Counted from the first letter of the stretch, positions 1 to 9,684 are shown. The stretch: 64,000 nt of DNA from Planctomycetota bacterium (GCA_014238905.1 JABAAE010000011.1:42865-106864), one strand, 5' to 3'. Notes: generated by a model from the sequence alone, not told the origin. Numbers and translations: made by a program.

Positions 1-75
1 CTGGTTTTTTAGTGACTGGTTTTTTAGTGACTGGTTTTTTAGTGACTGGTTTTTTAGTGACTGGTTTTTTAGTGG
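1..75. repeat. 15-bp tandem repeat encoding TKKPV
   Basis: Five copies of a 15-bp unit (CTGGTTTTTTAGTGA on the plus strand), the last differing by one base. On the minus strand it encodes Thr-Lys-Lys-Pro-Val in the frame of the M1 peptidase. The array continues past the window edge, so its full copy number is unknown. Confidence 0.95.
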
Positions 76-2494
76 CCGCTGACTCCAATTTGCCTGAAGC
101 GGGATTGTTTTTCGTTTGGTTAGCTTCATTTTTCGCCCGTTCTTTTTCGAATTCCGCCCTCTTCATCGCGTTGCTGCTCGGGTTGGAAAATCTGGATTGC
201 CCTTTGAACATCTTGAACCGGGACTTAATTATTCTCGGGGGAAAATAGTTGTTGGACAATTCAATGTCAGCGGTTTCCAGTCTTGGGTCGAGAACAACTT
301 CGGTGACTTCTTTGGTCGTCATGATCAGCTTGGAAACTTGTTCGTTGTTTCGCCGCCAGATTTCGGCCGGAATAGAATGGATCTTTGAGGATCCGTCCTT
401 GTATTTTAGTTCGAAAATGACGGGCATGACCAATCCGCCCAGATTTTCAAAATCAATTACATAGAAGAACTTTTTGGCCGCGATATATTTCTTTTCTTCG
501 TCGTTGAGAGATCTTATGTAGGATTCGAATGATCGCTTGTCTGCTGGCGTAACATCCAGTTCATCAAAGCTGTTATAGAAATCTTTCAAGGTCGGGTAGA
601 GTTCGACGCGTTTGGATAGTGGTTTGTTTCTGGACTGGGAAAGTGTTGTCGGTTGTTCGTCCCTGGCCTTTTTCTGGAGGTTTTTTTCAATCGTTGGGTT
701 GCCCGTACCGATGGTGAGTTCGCGAACTCCAGCGATGGCGAGATCGACATGATCAGTCGAGTAGAACCAGCCCCGCCAAAACCAATCCAAATCGATACCC
801 GATGCATCCTCCATTGTTCGGAAGAAATCCGATGGCATTGGACGTTTGAATTTCCAGCGTTGTGCGAATTCTCTAAAAGCAAAATCAAATAATTCACGAC
901 CGAGGACTGTCTCCCGCAGGATGTTTAGCGCCGTGGCGGGTTTCGAATACGCATTGGGACCGAATTGAAGAATGGATTCGGAATTGGTCATGATGGGGAC
1001 CTGGCTATTGCTCCTCATGTAACCGGTAATGTTTTGCGGTTCTCCTCGCCTTGAGGGATAGTTTTCTTCCCATTCCTGTTCCGAGAGATACTGAAGAAAC
1101 GTATTCAATCCCTCGTCCATCCACGTCCACTGCCGTTCGTCACTGTTGACAATCATGGGGAAATAATTGTGGCCTACCTCGTGGATGATGACCGAGATCA
1201 AACCATATTTGGTACGTGCCGAATAGGTTCCGTCGGCATTGGGTCGTGGCCCATTGAAGCAGATCATGGGGTATTCCATTCCACCGATGGGGCCGTTGAC
1301 CGAAATGGCGGTCGGGTAAGGGTAGGCAAAAGTGTAACGTGAATAAACGTTCAGCGTATGGACTATCGAATGTGTTGAATATCGACTCCAAAGCGGTTCA
1401 CCTTCATTGGGATAGAATGACATGGCCATCACCTTATTGCCCTGACAGTCGTGCTCCCAGGCGTCCCAGATGAATTTGCGACTGGATGCCCAGGCAAAAT
1501 CTCTGACATTATCCGCCTTGAAGACCCAGGTTTTCGTTCCCGTTGGTTGATGGGTCTGGTTTTCCCTGGCTTCGTCTGGTGTGACGACAAAGACCGGAGC
1601 CTTGGCACCTCGGGCAGATTCAAGTCGAGCGTTTTGTTCAGCCGTCAACACGTCTTCTGTGTTTTGAAGCACTCCGGTCGCTGACACGATATGATCGTCG
1701 GGAGCGGTGATCTTGACGATGTAATCGCCAAACTCGAGAGTGAATTCCCCTCGGCCTAGAAATTGTTTGTGCTGCCAACCGGTTGCATCGGTATAGGCTG
1801 CCATTCGCGGAAACCAATGCGCCATTTCATAGATATAGTTTTTGTCGGCAGGGAAATATTCGTAACCCGTTCGGCCACCAATGAGCCTCGCGTCGTTGAT
1901 CTGATAGTTCCAATCGATTGAAAATGCAAACGATTGACCCGGTGAGAGAGGGGCCGGTAGATCAATCCGCATCATCGTTTTTACGATGACGTATTTTAGG
2001 TCCTTCTGCTTCAACGAATCTTTTACTTTGGTGATTTTGACACCGCCGTCGAACGTTTTCGCTGCAAGTAGTTGCTTAATGGTCCGACTGTTCAATCCCA
2101 TCGTCGATGAGCTTGGGGCGGTCTTGGTCAGGTTGGCGTCAGAATTCGGTTTGAAAATGTTATTGTCGAGTTGGACCCATAAATAAGTCAGCGTATCCGG
2201 AGAATGATTGAAATAGGTAATCGTCTCACTTCCGCGAATGCGTTGGTTTTCATCGTCCAAGTGCACGTGGATGTCATAATTGGCTTGTTGCTGCCAATAT
2301 TTGTCACCTGGAGCACCCGATGCGGTGCGATATCGATTGGCCGTTGGAAGGATCTCTTCGAGTTGCCGAAACTTATCCTCTTGGGCAAATTTTTCGCCTG
2401 TTGTTGAGGCAAATGGGATTTGCGCTAGAATTGGCGAGGACAACATGAGTCCCGCCAGAAGAGGAACGACAGAGGAAAGGATGTAGGGATTCAC
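1..2494 (-). CDS. M1-family zinc metallopeptidase, exported, C-terminus cut by window edge
   Basis: Aminopeptidase-N-like zinc peptidase. The reading frame is open on the minus strand from 2494 to the window edge (831 codons) with no stop seen. The zinc motif HEVGH lies at 1183-1169 (about residue 438) and the third ligand Glu is 19 residues after the second His, in WMDEGLNTF, as expected for M1. A GAMEN-type substrate motif, GGMEYP, lies about 34 residues upstream, the usual spacing. I chose the GTG at 2494 because it gives a signal peptide (MNPYILSSVVPLLAGLMLSS, then PILAQ); the ATG at 2446 would cut off most of it. No clear ribosome binding site supports either start. The C-terminal part ends in tandem TKKPV repeats. 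The family trims N-terminal residues from peptides; an exported location is inferred from the leader. Confidence 0.85.
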   Translation of the reverse strand, partial: MNPYILSSVVPLLAGLMLSSPILAQIPFASTTGEKFAQEDKFRQLEEILPTANRYRTASGAPGDKYWQQQANYDIHVHLDDENQRIRGSETITYFNHSPDTLTYLWVQLDNNIFKPNSDANLTKTAPSSSTMGLNSRTIKQLLAAKTFDGGVKITKVKDSLKQKDLKYVIVKTMMRIDLPAPLSPGQSFAFSIDWNYQINDARLIGGRTGYEYFPADKNYIYEMAHWFPRMAAYTDATGWQHKQFLGRGEFTLEFGDYIVKITAPDDHIVSATGVLQNTEDVLTAEQNARLESARGAKAPVFVVTPDEARENQTHQPTGTKTWVFKADNVRDFAWASSRKFIWDAWEHDCQGNKVMAMSFYPNEGEPLWSRYSTHSIVHTLNVYSRYTFAYPYPTAISVNGPIGGMEYPMICFNGPRPNADGTYSARTKYGLISVIIHEVGHNYFPMIVNSDERQWTWMDEGLNTFLQYLSEQEWEENYPSRRGEPQNITGYMRSNSQVPIMTNSESILQFGPNAYSKPATALNILRETVLGRELFDFAFREFAQRWKFKRPMPSDFFRTMEDASGIDLDWFWRGWFYSTDHVDLAIAGVRELTIGTGNPTIEKNLQKKARDEQPTTLSQSRNKPLSKRVELYPTLKDFYNSFDELDVTPADKRSFESYIRSLNDEEKKYIAAKKFFYVIDFENLGGLVMPVIFELKYKDGSSKIHSIPAEIWRRNNEQVSKLIMTTKEVTEVVLDPRLETADIELSNNYFPPRIIKSRFKMFKGQSRFSNPSSNAMKRAEFEKERAKNEANQTKNNPASGKLESAATKKPVTKKPVTKKPVTKKPVTKKP

Positions 2495-2884
2495 CGGGTT
2501 GATCAGCGGCAGATTGGCCGTGCTCCTGAAAAGGGGTGGGTGGTTTTGTAAATAGGCAGAATGGCTGGTTTGGGATGAGTCTCGCCAGCCTCCTCATTTA
2601 AATACCCCCGAACGGTTGAAGCAAGTACGAAAAGGGGCAGGTATGACGAAAATAGCGGTCTCAAATTCGTCGACTGATCGGCTTTACGTCCCCCCCCCAA
2701 GTTGGTAGTGGTGCGGGGATGATGCTCCGCAGATTTCGGTTTCGGTTTTGGTTATGGTCTGTTTCGCAATACCGGGCTGACCTTTTGATGAATTTCGCCT
2801 CGGTCGAATTGGGCAGCGAGAGTATCGACAAGTAAGGAGAAATTGAGGCAAAAGTCGGCAGGATCGACCTTGCGTCACCCTCGA
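2495..2884. other. Intergenic region with no recognised gene
   Basis: About 390 bases between the M1 peptidase start and the end of the next minus-strand gene. Short frames exist but show no family features. I see no clear terminator or promoter. Confidence 0.5.
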
Positions 2885-3451
2885 TCAGTTCCGATCGGTG
2901 GATTTCGCTCCGATCAATCTCCGTTGCGGGCGTAATCTCCAGGAGGTGATCATCGGAAGAGTGTGATTGACATCTTGGGTCTCCACTTCGACCGCTGACA
3001 CTGGTGCGGCGTCTGGCTTTGCCGGGGTGTCACAATTGGTCGGTTGGCTAGCTGCGGGTTGCCCGATCTGGAGTCCCGTCATGGCGCAGCGTTTGAATTG
3101 GCAACCAGATCCGCACCGCCCCAGTCCCGAAAAACCGTTAAACGAGGGGGAGAACTTAATGTTGCGGACACATCCCTTGCAGGTGATTTCATCAGCAAAT
3201 CCAGCCCATAAATCGGTGGCTGTTCGGCAGTTAGTCGACGAGTTTCCAAAGCCAAAAAGTTTTCCACACCGGTTGTCAGCCTCGGAGCCAGCCTCGGAGT
3301 CAGCCTCGGAGTCAGGCTCGGCTGTTGGTGTCTGGATCGGGAACAGAGTGAAATAGTTGGATTTTAGGATGGTTGGCTGTGTTTGAGCCATTGTCGGCAA
3401 AACCAGTCCAAAAACGATCAGCGTAGCGATTCCAAACCTGAAAAAAGACAT
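2885..3451 (-). CDS. Small exported cysteine-rich protein of unknown function
   Basis: 188 residues. The frame extends upstream to 3529, but the ATG at 3451 is preceded by AAAGGAG at good spacing and begins a clear signal peptide (MSFFRFGIATLIVFGLVLP, then TMAQ), so I use it. The mature part starts with an acidic Ser/Glu/Ala/Asp repeat (DSEADSEAGSEAD) and continues with a Cys-rich section including TCKGC, GRCGSGC and KRC, suggestive of disulfides or metal binding. I do not recognise a family. It is monocistronic as far as can be seen, with 390 bases to the next gene on its strand. Confidence 0.6.
   Translation of the reverse strand: MSFFRFGIATLIVFGLVLPTMAQTQPTILKSNYFTLFPIQTPTAEPDSEADSEAGSEADNRCGKLFGFGNSSTNCRTATDLWAGFADEITCKGCVRNIKFSPSFNGFSGLGRCGSGCQFKRCAMTGLQIGQPAASQPTNCDTPAKPDAAPVSAVEVETQDVNHTLPMITSWRLRPQRRLIGAKSTDRN
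3275..3322. repeat. 12-bp tandem repeat inside the Cys-rich protein gene
   Basis: Four imperfect copies of GTCAGCCTCGGA (3275, 3287, 3299, 3311). On the minus strand they encode the acidic SEAD/SEAG repeat just after the signal peptide. Confidence 0.85.
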
Positions 3452-4279
3452 GGCGTCAACTCCTTTTATTCTGCCGACCAGTACGCTGGCCAGATGCTGA
3501 GGAACGCGACGACGTCGATGAAAGCACATTCACCTTCGTCCGTGGTCGCGGGGTCGGTCGGAACCGAAAACAGGTGACGGATGCAATGTAAGGGGGTTGT
3601 GAGGTTTCCTGTACCTTCACAAAGTTATGGCTCAACTCCATACTCCTTTGCTTCGCGTCGAACAAAAAATAACACCCGCTTTTTAAAAAGACGTTTTTTA
3701 TTTGTTAATATTGGGAAAGAATCAGGTTGTTGGCTGTAAAACCGTCAGGATCGGTATCAAAGGCAATCACAACCACCATGAACCGGTGCATGGACGGGCG
3801 AAGGCGAAAGCCCTCTCATTTGTTGGGTGGAAGGGTCATGGGGGATTTGGAGTGCACAGGTTTCGATCCATGGGGTCCACCAAGAGGCACATCAGATAGG
3901 GTGGGTTTTTTTAAAAAATTGGCCACAATCCGGCGTTTAATTGTCATTCACGATCGGATACACCTTGCAGAATCATTTTTTTCCAAATTCAATAGAGTAG
4001 AATGCGGTTTTAATATCGGCATGGATCATCTTGTTAGACGTCTTTCAGCACTTTTGTTGAACCGATCTGAGCAAATTGCTGTCATACGCACTGTTGCTGG
4101 ATGAGAAATCTTGTTGAAAAACCTTGTTGAAAAGTATCTTCAAAACCGACCTGATGAAAAACCGATTCGGACATTTTGGATTTCATTTCCGGACGGATTG
4201 GAAAAACCCGGTTACACACACGCGGACCAGAGAGCTTACCTTGATTAATCAAATACCTTCGTTCATACAAGTTTCCCTG
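3452..4279. other. Long intergenic region, no convincing gene
   Basis: 828 bases between divergently transcribed genes, so promoters for both should lie here. It holds AT palindromes (CTTTTTAAAAAG at 3679-3690 and a T-run/A-run palindrome near 3906-3917). A 125-codon plus-strand frame at 3727-4104 starts with TTG and shows no family features, so I do not call it. Confidence 0.5.
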
Positions 4280-5725
4280 ATGGTACCTGCTTGGAGGTGC
4301 TTGATGTTACTGGCTGTCGTGATGCAGACCGGTTGTGCTGATCGGGAGGCGATCAATTCCATGCAAGGTGATTTGCGAGAGGAAAAACTCAAAGTGGAGG
4401 CCTACAAAAAAGATGCCATTAAGGCTCGGGATAACCTCTATGCCGCCAATCAGGAGGCGCTCCGAGCGGAGCAGTCTGTCACCGAATACCAAGCCAAAAT
4501 TGATCTGCTCAAATCACAAATAGAGGAACTGAAAGGGATCAAGGCTCTTGAGAATCTTGGAGCAGCCATCGGTAGAGATAAAGAGGGTCGTGTGGTTTCG
4601 GTTAACATGATCTCCAAGCCGTTTACCAACGATCAAATTGATGTCTTGAAGAACTTTCCCTCCATCAAAGAAGTGCTCATGGATGGGCCGAGCATTAATC
4701 TGGAGACGTTTGATATTCTCAAGGAATTGCCTCTTTTGGAAAAGCTGGAATTGTCCGTTTCTGCTACCAATGCTGAATGTTTGAAAAAGCTAGAGGATCT
4801 CCAAAACCTCACTTTTTTGCAGTTGAAACGAACCAGCGTGACGGATGATTCCATGGCGGTTCTCGCCAAATTCCCAAAGTTACAGCAGATACGCGTTGGG
4901 CAAACCAAAATAGGTGATGAGGGCTTGCAGCATCTCAAGTCCCTCAAGACGCTTACCGCGCTTGATCTGACCGATTGCAACCGAGTTTCTGATGCGGGCT
5001 TGGCCTATCTGGTTGCTTTGCCCAAGTTGAAAATGTTAAAGGTCTGGGGCCAGGGTGTCACCAATGAAGGTCTTAAGTCTATCGGCCAAATGAAATCTCT
5101 GGAGGTCTTGGGGATGAACGATACTCGTATTGACGATGAGGGAATGCAGGCCATCAACACATTGGAAAAACTCAAGGAGGTCTCCTTCGGTAGAACGGCG
5201 ATAAGTGATTTTGGGATCATGCAACTGACCGGATCCACGGGAATGAAAAAAATGGTGCTGCGGGATACCAACATCACCGATGAGGCGCTTAAATTCATTG
5301 GTCAACTAAAGAATATCGAGGTCCTTGATCTCAGCGAATGCTCTTCGCCGGGACCGACAGATATTGGCATTGAAGAATTGGTTGGCTTGCCAAAGTTGAA
5401 GGATCTAAACCTCTGGTCTACCAAAGTAGGAGATGGTGCTGTCGAGGCCATTGTCAAGATTCCAAATCTTGTGAGGCTTAACCTCGATGCAACAAAAATT
5501 TCGGATGCCTCCATGGCATTTTTACCAAGTCTGGAGAATCTGACTTGGCTCCATATAGGATCAACAAAGATTACCGAAAAGCAAATTTCGGAACTCTATA
5601 AACTGAGTAAACTCAAGTATCTCAACTTGTCTTTTACCGAGGCCTCCTTTAGCGACGCGGTGGATGAAATCTACGAAAAACTCAAAGAAGCAACCAGCGA
5701 AGGATGTGAAATCGTTGGTCTTTGA
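4280..5725 (+). CDS. Leucine-rich-repeat lipoprotein with coiled-coil stalk
   Basis: 481 residues. The open frame extends upstream to a TTG at 4124, but the ATG at 4280 begins a lipoprotein leader, MVPAWRCLMLLAVVMQTGC, with the lipobox Cys at residue 19, so I use it. Residues about 22-85 are charged and heptad-like (coiled coil). From about residue 100 to the end run ribonuclease-inhibitor/F-box-like leucine-rich repeats, with units such as ITDEALKFIGQLKNIEVLDL about 24 residues apart. Such proteins are abundant in planctomycetes and presumably bind proteins at the envelope. The partner is unknown. Convergent with the PQQ-like gene downstream. Confidence 0.85.
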   Translation: MVPAWRCLMLLAVVMQTGCADREAINSMQGDLREEKLKVEAYKKDAIKARDNLYAANQEALRAEQSVTEYQAKIDLLKSQIEELKGIKALENLGAAIGRDKEGRVVSVNMISKPFTNDQIDVLKNFPSIKEVLMDGPSINLETFDILKELPLLEKLELSVSATNAECLKKLEDLQNLTFLQLKRTSVTDDSMAVLAKFPKLQQIRVGQTKIGDEGLQHLKSLKTLTALDLTDCNRVSDAGLAYLVALPKLKMLKVWGQGVTNEGLKSIGQMKSLEVLGMNDTRIDDEGMQAINTLEKLKEVSFGRTAISDFGIMQLTGSTGMKKMVLRDTNITDEALKFIGQLKNIEVLDLSECSSPGPTDIGIEELVGLPKLKDLNLWSTKVGDGAVEAIVKIPNLVRLNLDATKISDASMAFLPSLENLTWLHIGSTKITEKQISELYKLSKLKYLNLSFTEASFSDAVDEIYEKLKEATSEGCEIVGL

Positions 5726-5918
5726 TCGATGGTCTCAGGCCGAGGTTCTTTGCATGCAGGTGATTTTCGCCCGCAATCAGTCGATGAATCATTGGTCCCG
5801 GGATTGATCATTCTAAAACGCGACTGTGAGATTTTTGGCAGATTTTGGAGAAACATCGCAAGCGTTCGGAACCGGTTCGGGGATTCCCGACAAGGGGCGG
5901 CAGGACATCTCAGATCAC

Positions 5919-7700
5919 TCAGGGCTTTGCTGAACGGAATCGCAATGGCATTTCGTAACAGGCGGCCTCCTGTGAGTTTCTAACCAGCATGAGGTCGCCG
6001 TGCATCGCAATCGTGTTCCAGGTGACCCCTTCGATTGCCTGGAAACTTGTGAACTGAACATGTCCCTCTTTGGCGGTGTTGCTCTCCGGTCCGCCCCAGG
6101 CTCGAACGAGTGCGACATAGCCCTTTTCGGCCAGGATAAGCAGTTCGCTGCCACAAAGGAGTAATTGTCCATGTCCATAGCTCTTTCGACTTTTCCAAAT
6201 TCGTTTTCCGTTCTGCAAATCAACACACTCAAGTCTGCCATCCGAAAGGGCAAACGCATGTTTTTGGTACTGCACGGCATTGGTGAATTTGGTCTTGAGG
6301 ACCGTGTTTTTTTTCCAGACTTGATGGACTTGATCTCCTTGAATCTGGATTAGTTCTCCTCCCAAACCGTAGCCTTTGGTCAAAAGAAAACGAGATCCAG
6401 GTAAAGCGATCGGTTGGGAGGTGTTGGCACCGGCAGTTGAACTACCTGGACGTTCTACAGACCATATTTCTTTGCCGTTCTCTTTGTCATGGGCCGAAAC
6501 GTTCGCCTCATTGACGCTAATCACGACGTCGGTTGTACCTTGGGGCGAAAAATAAGGCGCCAATATGGGTGAGGCGTAACTGATCTGTTGATTGCCACCC
6601 CTCCAAATTTCCAAACCGGTTAAACGATGATAGGCCACCAACGAAACAGGTCTCGCCCCGCTGGGACCACCAGCCGGTACAACGACTTTATCGTCATAAA
6701 CTAATGGTGAGGCAGATCGACCCCAAGAGACGACCTTGAGGTCTTCGGCAATGGATGTGTTGAATTCCTGAAAGAGATCTCTTCGCCAGACGAGCCTACC
6801 GTTGGAACCATCCAAGCAGCACAATAGGCCCTGGGCACCGAGGGAATAAACAAATCCGTTATGAATGGTTGGGGTGGACCTTGGCCCGGTTTTTCCCAGT
6901 GGACTCGTATGGCGACTTGTTTCACCATGTGCCCATACCAGTTTACCGGTTTCGATTTCATAGCAAACGGTTAATTCCTGGTCTCCCCGTTGCTCCATCG
7001 TCACGGCATATCCGTTCCGGGTAGAAAACCCGGAATGACCTGCTCCGATCGGCTGTTTCCAAAGTAGTTTCGGAGGGTCTTCTTCCCAGTCATAAGCCAA
7101 AAAGGTGCCATCCAGCCTCCCGTTCCGATTAGGACCCATGAACTGTGGGAAATCAACCGGTGATTCTGTTTTCAAATCGATTGTTGCGTTCGACTTTCCA
7201 GTGATTGCCTGGAGTTGATTGTCTGGTGGTGGGGACCAAGGAAAGCGGTACCCAACAGGGCTCAGATTCCCATCGAGTTCCACGCCCATTCCAAAAACAA
7301 CCAGCCCCACGATTTGGAGTGTTAAAAACAGTAAAAACGCCAGTTTTCGAATCTTCACCGTCCAATAGGGGCTGTAAAAGCAGAGCCAGATCATCACTAA
7401 CAAGGGGACTATAACGATCACGATTGCCGTGACGATATTGCGAACCGCTTGATCGACAAAAGGCAATGCATCTTCGATTTTCCCAGAGGCAAAATGGAGG
7501 AAGCAGGTACCTGCGATCAGGATGCCCCAGGCCAGAATCCATCTCAAACTAGGGATTGAGACATCGATCTTGGCCGGAACCCCATCCTCGATGGATTGTC
7601 TACGGTCTCCGACTATTGGCTCGATCTGCCCCGGATTTGTTTTCGGAGTAGCATCCACTTGGTTTTCATCCGAATCGGATTTGTCGGGGACGTTATTCAT
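5919..7700 (-). CDS. Membrane-anchored PQQ-like beta-propeller repeat protein
   Basis: 593 residues. The N-terminal 45 residues are polar. Three hydrophobic segments follow (near 50-70, 85-110 and 118-140, with SLRWILAWGILIAGTCFLHF and LLVMIWLCFYSPYWTVKIRK). The rest is a propeller with PQQ-type repeat words: FPQFMGPNRNGRLDG, VCYEIETGKLVWAHGE, LLCCLDGSNGRLVWRRD, ECVDLQNGKRIWKSR. The FMGPNRNG opening is typical of the planctomycete outer-membrane-assembly-BamB-like or PQQ-repeat family. No dehydrogenase active site was recognised, so an enzymatic role should not be assumed. It lies 76 bases downstream of the DUF3500 gene on the same strand and may share its transcript. Confidence 0.85.
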   Translation of the reverse strand: MNNVPDKSDSDENQVDATPKTNPGQIEPIVGDRRQSIEDGVPAKIDVSIPSLRWILAWGILIAGTCFLHFASGKIEDALPFVDQAVRNIVTAIVIVIVPLLVMIWLCFYSPYWTVKIRKLAFLLFLTLQIVGLVVFGMGVELDGNLSPVGYRFPWSPPPDNQLQAITGKSNATIDLKTESPVDFPQFMGPNRNGRLDGTFLAYDWEEDPPKLLWKQPIGAGHSGFSTRNGYAVTMEQRGDQELTVCYEIETGKLVWAHGETSRHTSPLGKTGPRSTPTIHNGFVYSLGAQGLLCCLDGSNGRLVWRRDLFQEFNTSIAEDLKVVSWGRSASPLVYDDKVVVPAGGPSGARPVSLVAYHRLTGLEIWRGGNQQISYASPILAPYFSPQGTTDVVISVNEANVSAHDKENGKEIWSVERPGSSTAGANTSQPIALPGSRFLLTKGYGLGGELIQIQGDQVHQVWKKNTVLKTKFTNAVQYQKHAFALSDGRLECVDLQNGKRIWKSRKSYGHGQLLLCGSELLILAEKGYVALVRAWGGPESNTAKEGHVQFTSFQAIEGVTWNTIAMHGDLMLVRNSQEAACYEMPLRFRSAKP

Positions 7701-7776
7701 GGAAATAAACGAAGAATGTGGTTAGATGCTAACGGTGTGGCGAGACAAACCAAAAAAAATCAAAAACTAAGCATTG

Positions 7777-8832
7777 CTATTTCTTCAACTCGATCGCAAA
7801 ATCGCCCTTTGGATTCCGCCAAACGCAGTGAATATGGTTGGCGGGATTCCCATTGGCGTCCGGTTGCGTGTTAACGAATTCGATCAGGACATTGTCTCCT
7901 TCAACACGATAGTAATGACCGATTCCAGGTTGGGTCGCACCGCCCCAGGCGAAATAAAGATTGTCCCAACCATCGGACTGGATTGTGTCTAGTTTTTTTT
8001 GCCTGATCTGTTTCGGAAAGTTGGCGGCGTAGGCTCCGACGAGTTTTTTCAGAAGGGACATTTGAGCGGGATTCATCGCTTTCCCGCGAATACCAATGGG
8101 TTTTTCCGATGGTGGTTGAGCTTCACCCGCCGCCCGAATTTCGCGGGGGGCTTTTTTTGAAAAAATTGCTTTGCTTTTCTGCTTCTCATTCAAAGCATTG
8201 ACCAGTTGGAATCCAAGGACTTCTTCGTCGGCAAGGACGCGGGTTCCTCTGGGAACTGACGGTAGCGCGTCGGATTTCACCACTGCTGGGTTGGCGGCAA
8301 AGAACGAGGGAGTAACGGCAATCAACTGGTTTGATTCAATGACGAAGTTAAGTGAAAGATGATGCCCTTCGATACTTAATCCCCATCTATTTTTCTTGGA
8401 CGGTTTTCCGAAGAGTGTGAAATAGTACCGTTGGGAATCCCGGATGGCACCGCGGCCTTTTTCAATCGCCGCCAGCAGGCTTTCGAGTTCCATGATTTTT
8501 TTGGCTTTCGAATAGCCTGCGAGGCTCAACGATGATCTGAGCAGGGCATCGGCTGCCTTACGCTGATCATCGTTCATTTCTTTTAACTGCAGGCCTTTGC
8601 GGAAATCCTTGGGAATAAAATGCCATTGAAACCGGGCTGCATCGTCGTAACTGGAGAGAGCTTTTTTTTTCTGCTCTTCGGTCAAGGTGGTCAGGAATTT
8701 TGAAGCAGCGGCTGAAACCGATAATTCGTCTGGAATTGAAGGATTCGCCCCACTTTCCGGAAACGAACCAGCAATGGACATGACAATCAAAATCAGGAGG
8801 GAGGCATTGCAAACGATGAGGCGGGTTTTCAT
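7777..8832 (-). CDS. Exported DUF3500-family protein
   Basis: 351 residues from the ATG at 8832. The frame is open to 8967, but the ATG at 8832 starts a signal peptide (MKTRLIVCNASLLILIVMSI). The body matches the DUF3500 pattern as I know it: a helical N-terminal part with LTEEQKKKALSSYDD and RWHFIPKDFRKGLQLKEM-like wording, a central GRGAIRDSQRYYFTLFG, SIEGHHLSLNFV, and a C-terminal YYRVEGDNVLIEFVNTQ with HIHCVWRNPKGDF. The family's biochemical role is not known to me. Divergent from the fasciclin gene across a 310-base region. Confidence 0.8.
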   Translation of the reverse strand: MKTRLIVCNASLLILIVMSIAGSFPESGANPSIPDELSVSAAASKFLTTLTEEQKKKALSSYDDAARFQWHFIPKDFRKGLQLKEMNDDQRKAADALLRSSLSLAGYSKAKKIMELESLLAAIEKGRGAIRDSQRYYFTLFGKPSKKNRWGLSIEGHHLSLNFVIESNQLIAVTPSFFAANPAVVKSDALPSVPRGTRVLADEEVLGFQLVNALNEKQKSKAIFSKKAPREIRAAGEAQPPSEKPIGIRGKAMNPAQMSLLKKLVGAYAANFPKQIRQKKLDTIQSDGWDNLYFAWGGATQPGIGHYYRVEGDNVLIEFVNTQPDANGNPANHIHCVWRNPKGDFAIELKK

Positions 8833-9142
8833 TTTTCTGATCTCACGTGTTGAAGTAAAAATCAATGGGGAGCAATGTTCTATCCTAACGCGAATACTCC
8901 CCTCTGAACAACGGCGGGAAGCAACAATGTCGGCAATCGACTTCGGCACCAGCAGTTCCTGTTGCAACGGATTACAAACAATCGTTGGTGGTCGTTGAGC
9001 CGATCACGATGATGGTGTTTTGATAGATCTAAAAAAAAAACAATTATGTGAAACCGGTGGTCCAATTCAGCGAATCTAATTTCGAGTACTCAACGCGATT
9101 CAATTAAAGATTTCCAAAACAATTTTAAACAAGAGAAATTCA
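8833..9142. promoter_or_regulatory. Divergent promoter region between DUF3500 and fasciclin genes
   Basis: 310 bases between divergent genes. On the plus strand TGAAACC (9049-9055) and CGAATCTA (9071-9078) are 15 bases apart, roughly the geometry of an ECF-sigma promoter. The sigma gene downstream also has TGAAAC (9758-9763) ahead of its start. This is a pattern-based suggestion only. Confidence 0.3.
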
Positions 9143-9640
9143 ATGAAAAATATAGTATTCGGTCTCGTTTTTGCTTTCGCCATGCCTTCCCTTTGCGTTG
9201 CAGATGACGCCAAGAAGGACATCGTCGACACAGCCGTCGGGGCGAAGAAGTTCGGCACTTTGGTAGCCGCTGTCAAAGCTGCCTCTTTGGTCGACACTCT
9301 GAAAAGCAAAGGACCGTTCACCGTTTTTGCCCCACTCGATTCCGCTTTCGCGAAATTGCCTGAAGGAACTGTGGCTGAGCTGCTGAAGCCGGAAAACAAG
9401 AAGAAATTGGCTGGAATTCTGACTTATCATGTCCTCTCCGGTTCGGTAATGGCCAAAGATGCGGTTGCGGCCGCCAAAGATGGGGCGATGGTAAAGACCG
9501 TCCAAGGAAAGAAGATCAAGTTGTCGATAAAGGATGGGTCAGTTTACGTCAACGGGGCAAAAGTCGTTAAAACCGACATTAAGTGCTCTAACGGCGTGAT
9601 CCACGTGATTGATGCAGTTATCCTTCCCCCCGCGAAGTAG
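9143..9640 (+). CDS. Secreted fasciclin (FAS1) domain protein
   Basis: 165 residues. Signal peptide at 1-20 ([20 protein letters not shown]) followed by one complete FAS1 domain. H1 motif: [20 protein letters not shown]. Middle: [15 protein letters not shown]2 motif: [17 protein letters not shown]1 domains mediate adhesion or extracellular interactions. The ATG is preceded by AAGAGAAATTCA. A strong terminator follows the stop, so this is probably its own transcript, yet it sits directly ahead of an ECF sigma/anti-sigma pair. By analogy with MPT70/MPT83 under mycobacterial SigK it may be a target of that sigma factor; this is inferred. Confidence 0.93.
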   Translation: MKNIVFGLVFAFAMPSLCVADDAKKDIVDTAVGAKKFGTLVAAVKAASLVDTLKSKGPFTVFAPLDSAFAKLPEGTVAELLKPENKKKLAGILTYHVLSGSVMAKDAVAAAKDGAMVKTVQGKKIKLSIKDGSVYVNGAKVVKTDIKCSNGVIHVIDAVILPPAK

Positions 9641-9660
9641 GTTGTGGGACCCGGAAACAA

Positions 9661-9684
9661 GGGCGGGTCATCCCGCCTTTTTTT
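9661..9684 (+). terminator. Rho-independent terminator after the fasciclin gene
   Basis: Perfect stem GGCGGG (9662-9667) and CCCGCC (9672-9677) with a TCAT loop, followed by seven T (9678-9684). Confidence 0.9.

Noticed and set aside
1..75. CRISPR-like array at the left edge
   Set aside because: Contiguous 15-bp repeats with no spacers, in frame with a coding sequence.
586..2597. Several minus-strand frames of 60-100 codons (586-897, 1140-1391, 1429-1623, 1756-1965, 2188-2412, 2373-2597)
   Set aside because: They are out of frame with the M1 peptidase that covers this region and runs off the window edge; the peptidase frame carries the family motifs.
3727..4104. 125-codon plus-strand frame
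   Set aside because: TTG start, no family features, and composition like the flanking intergenic DNA.
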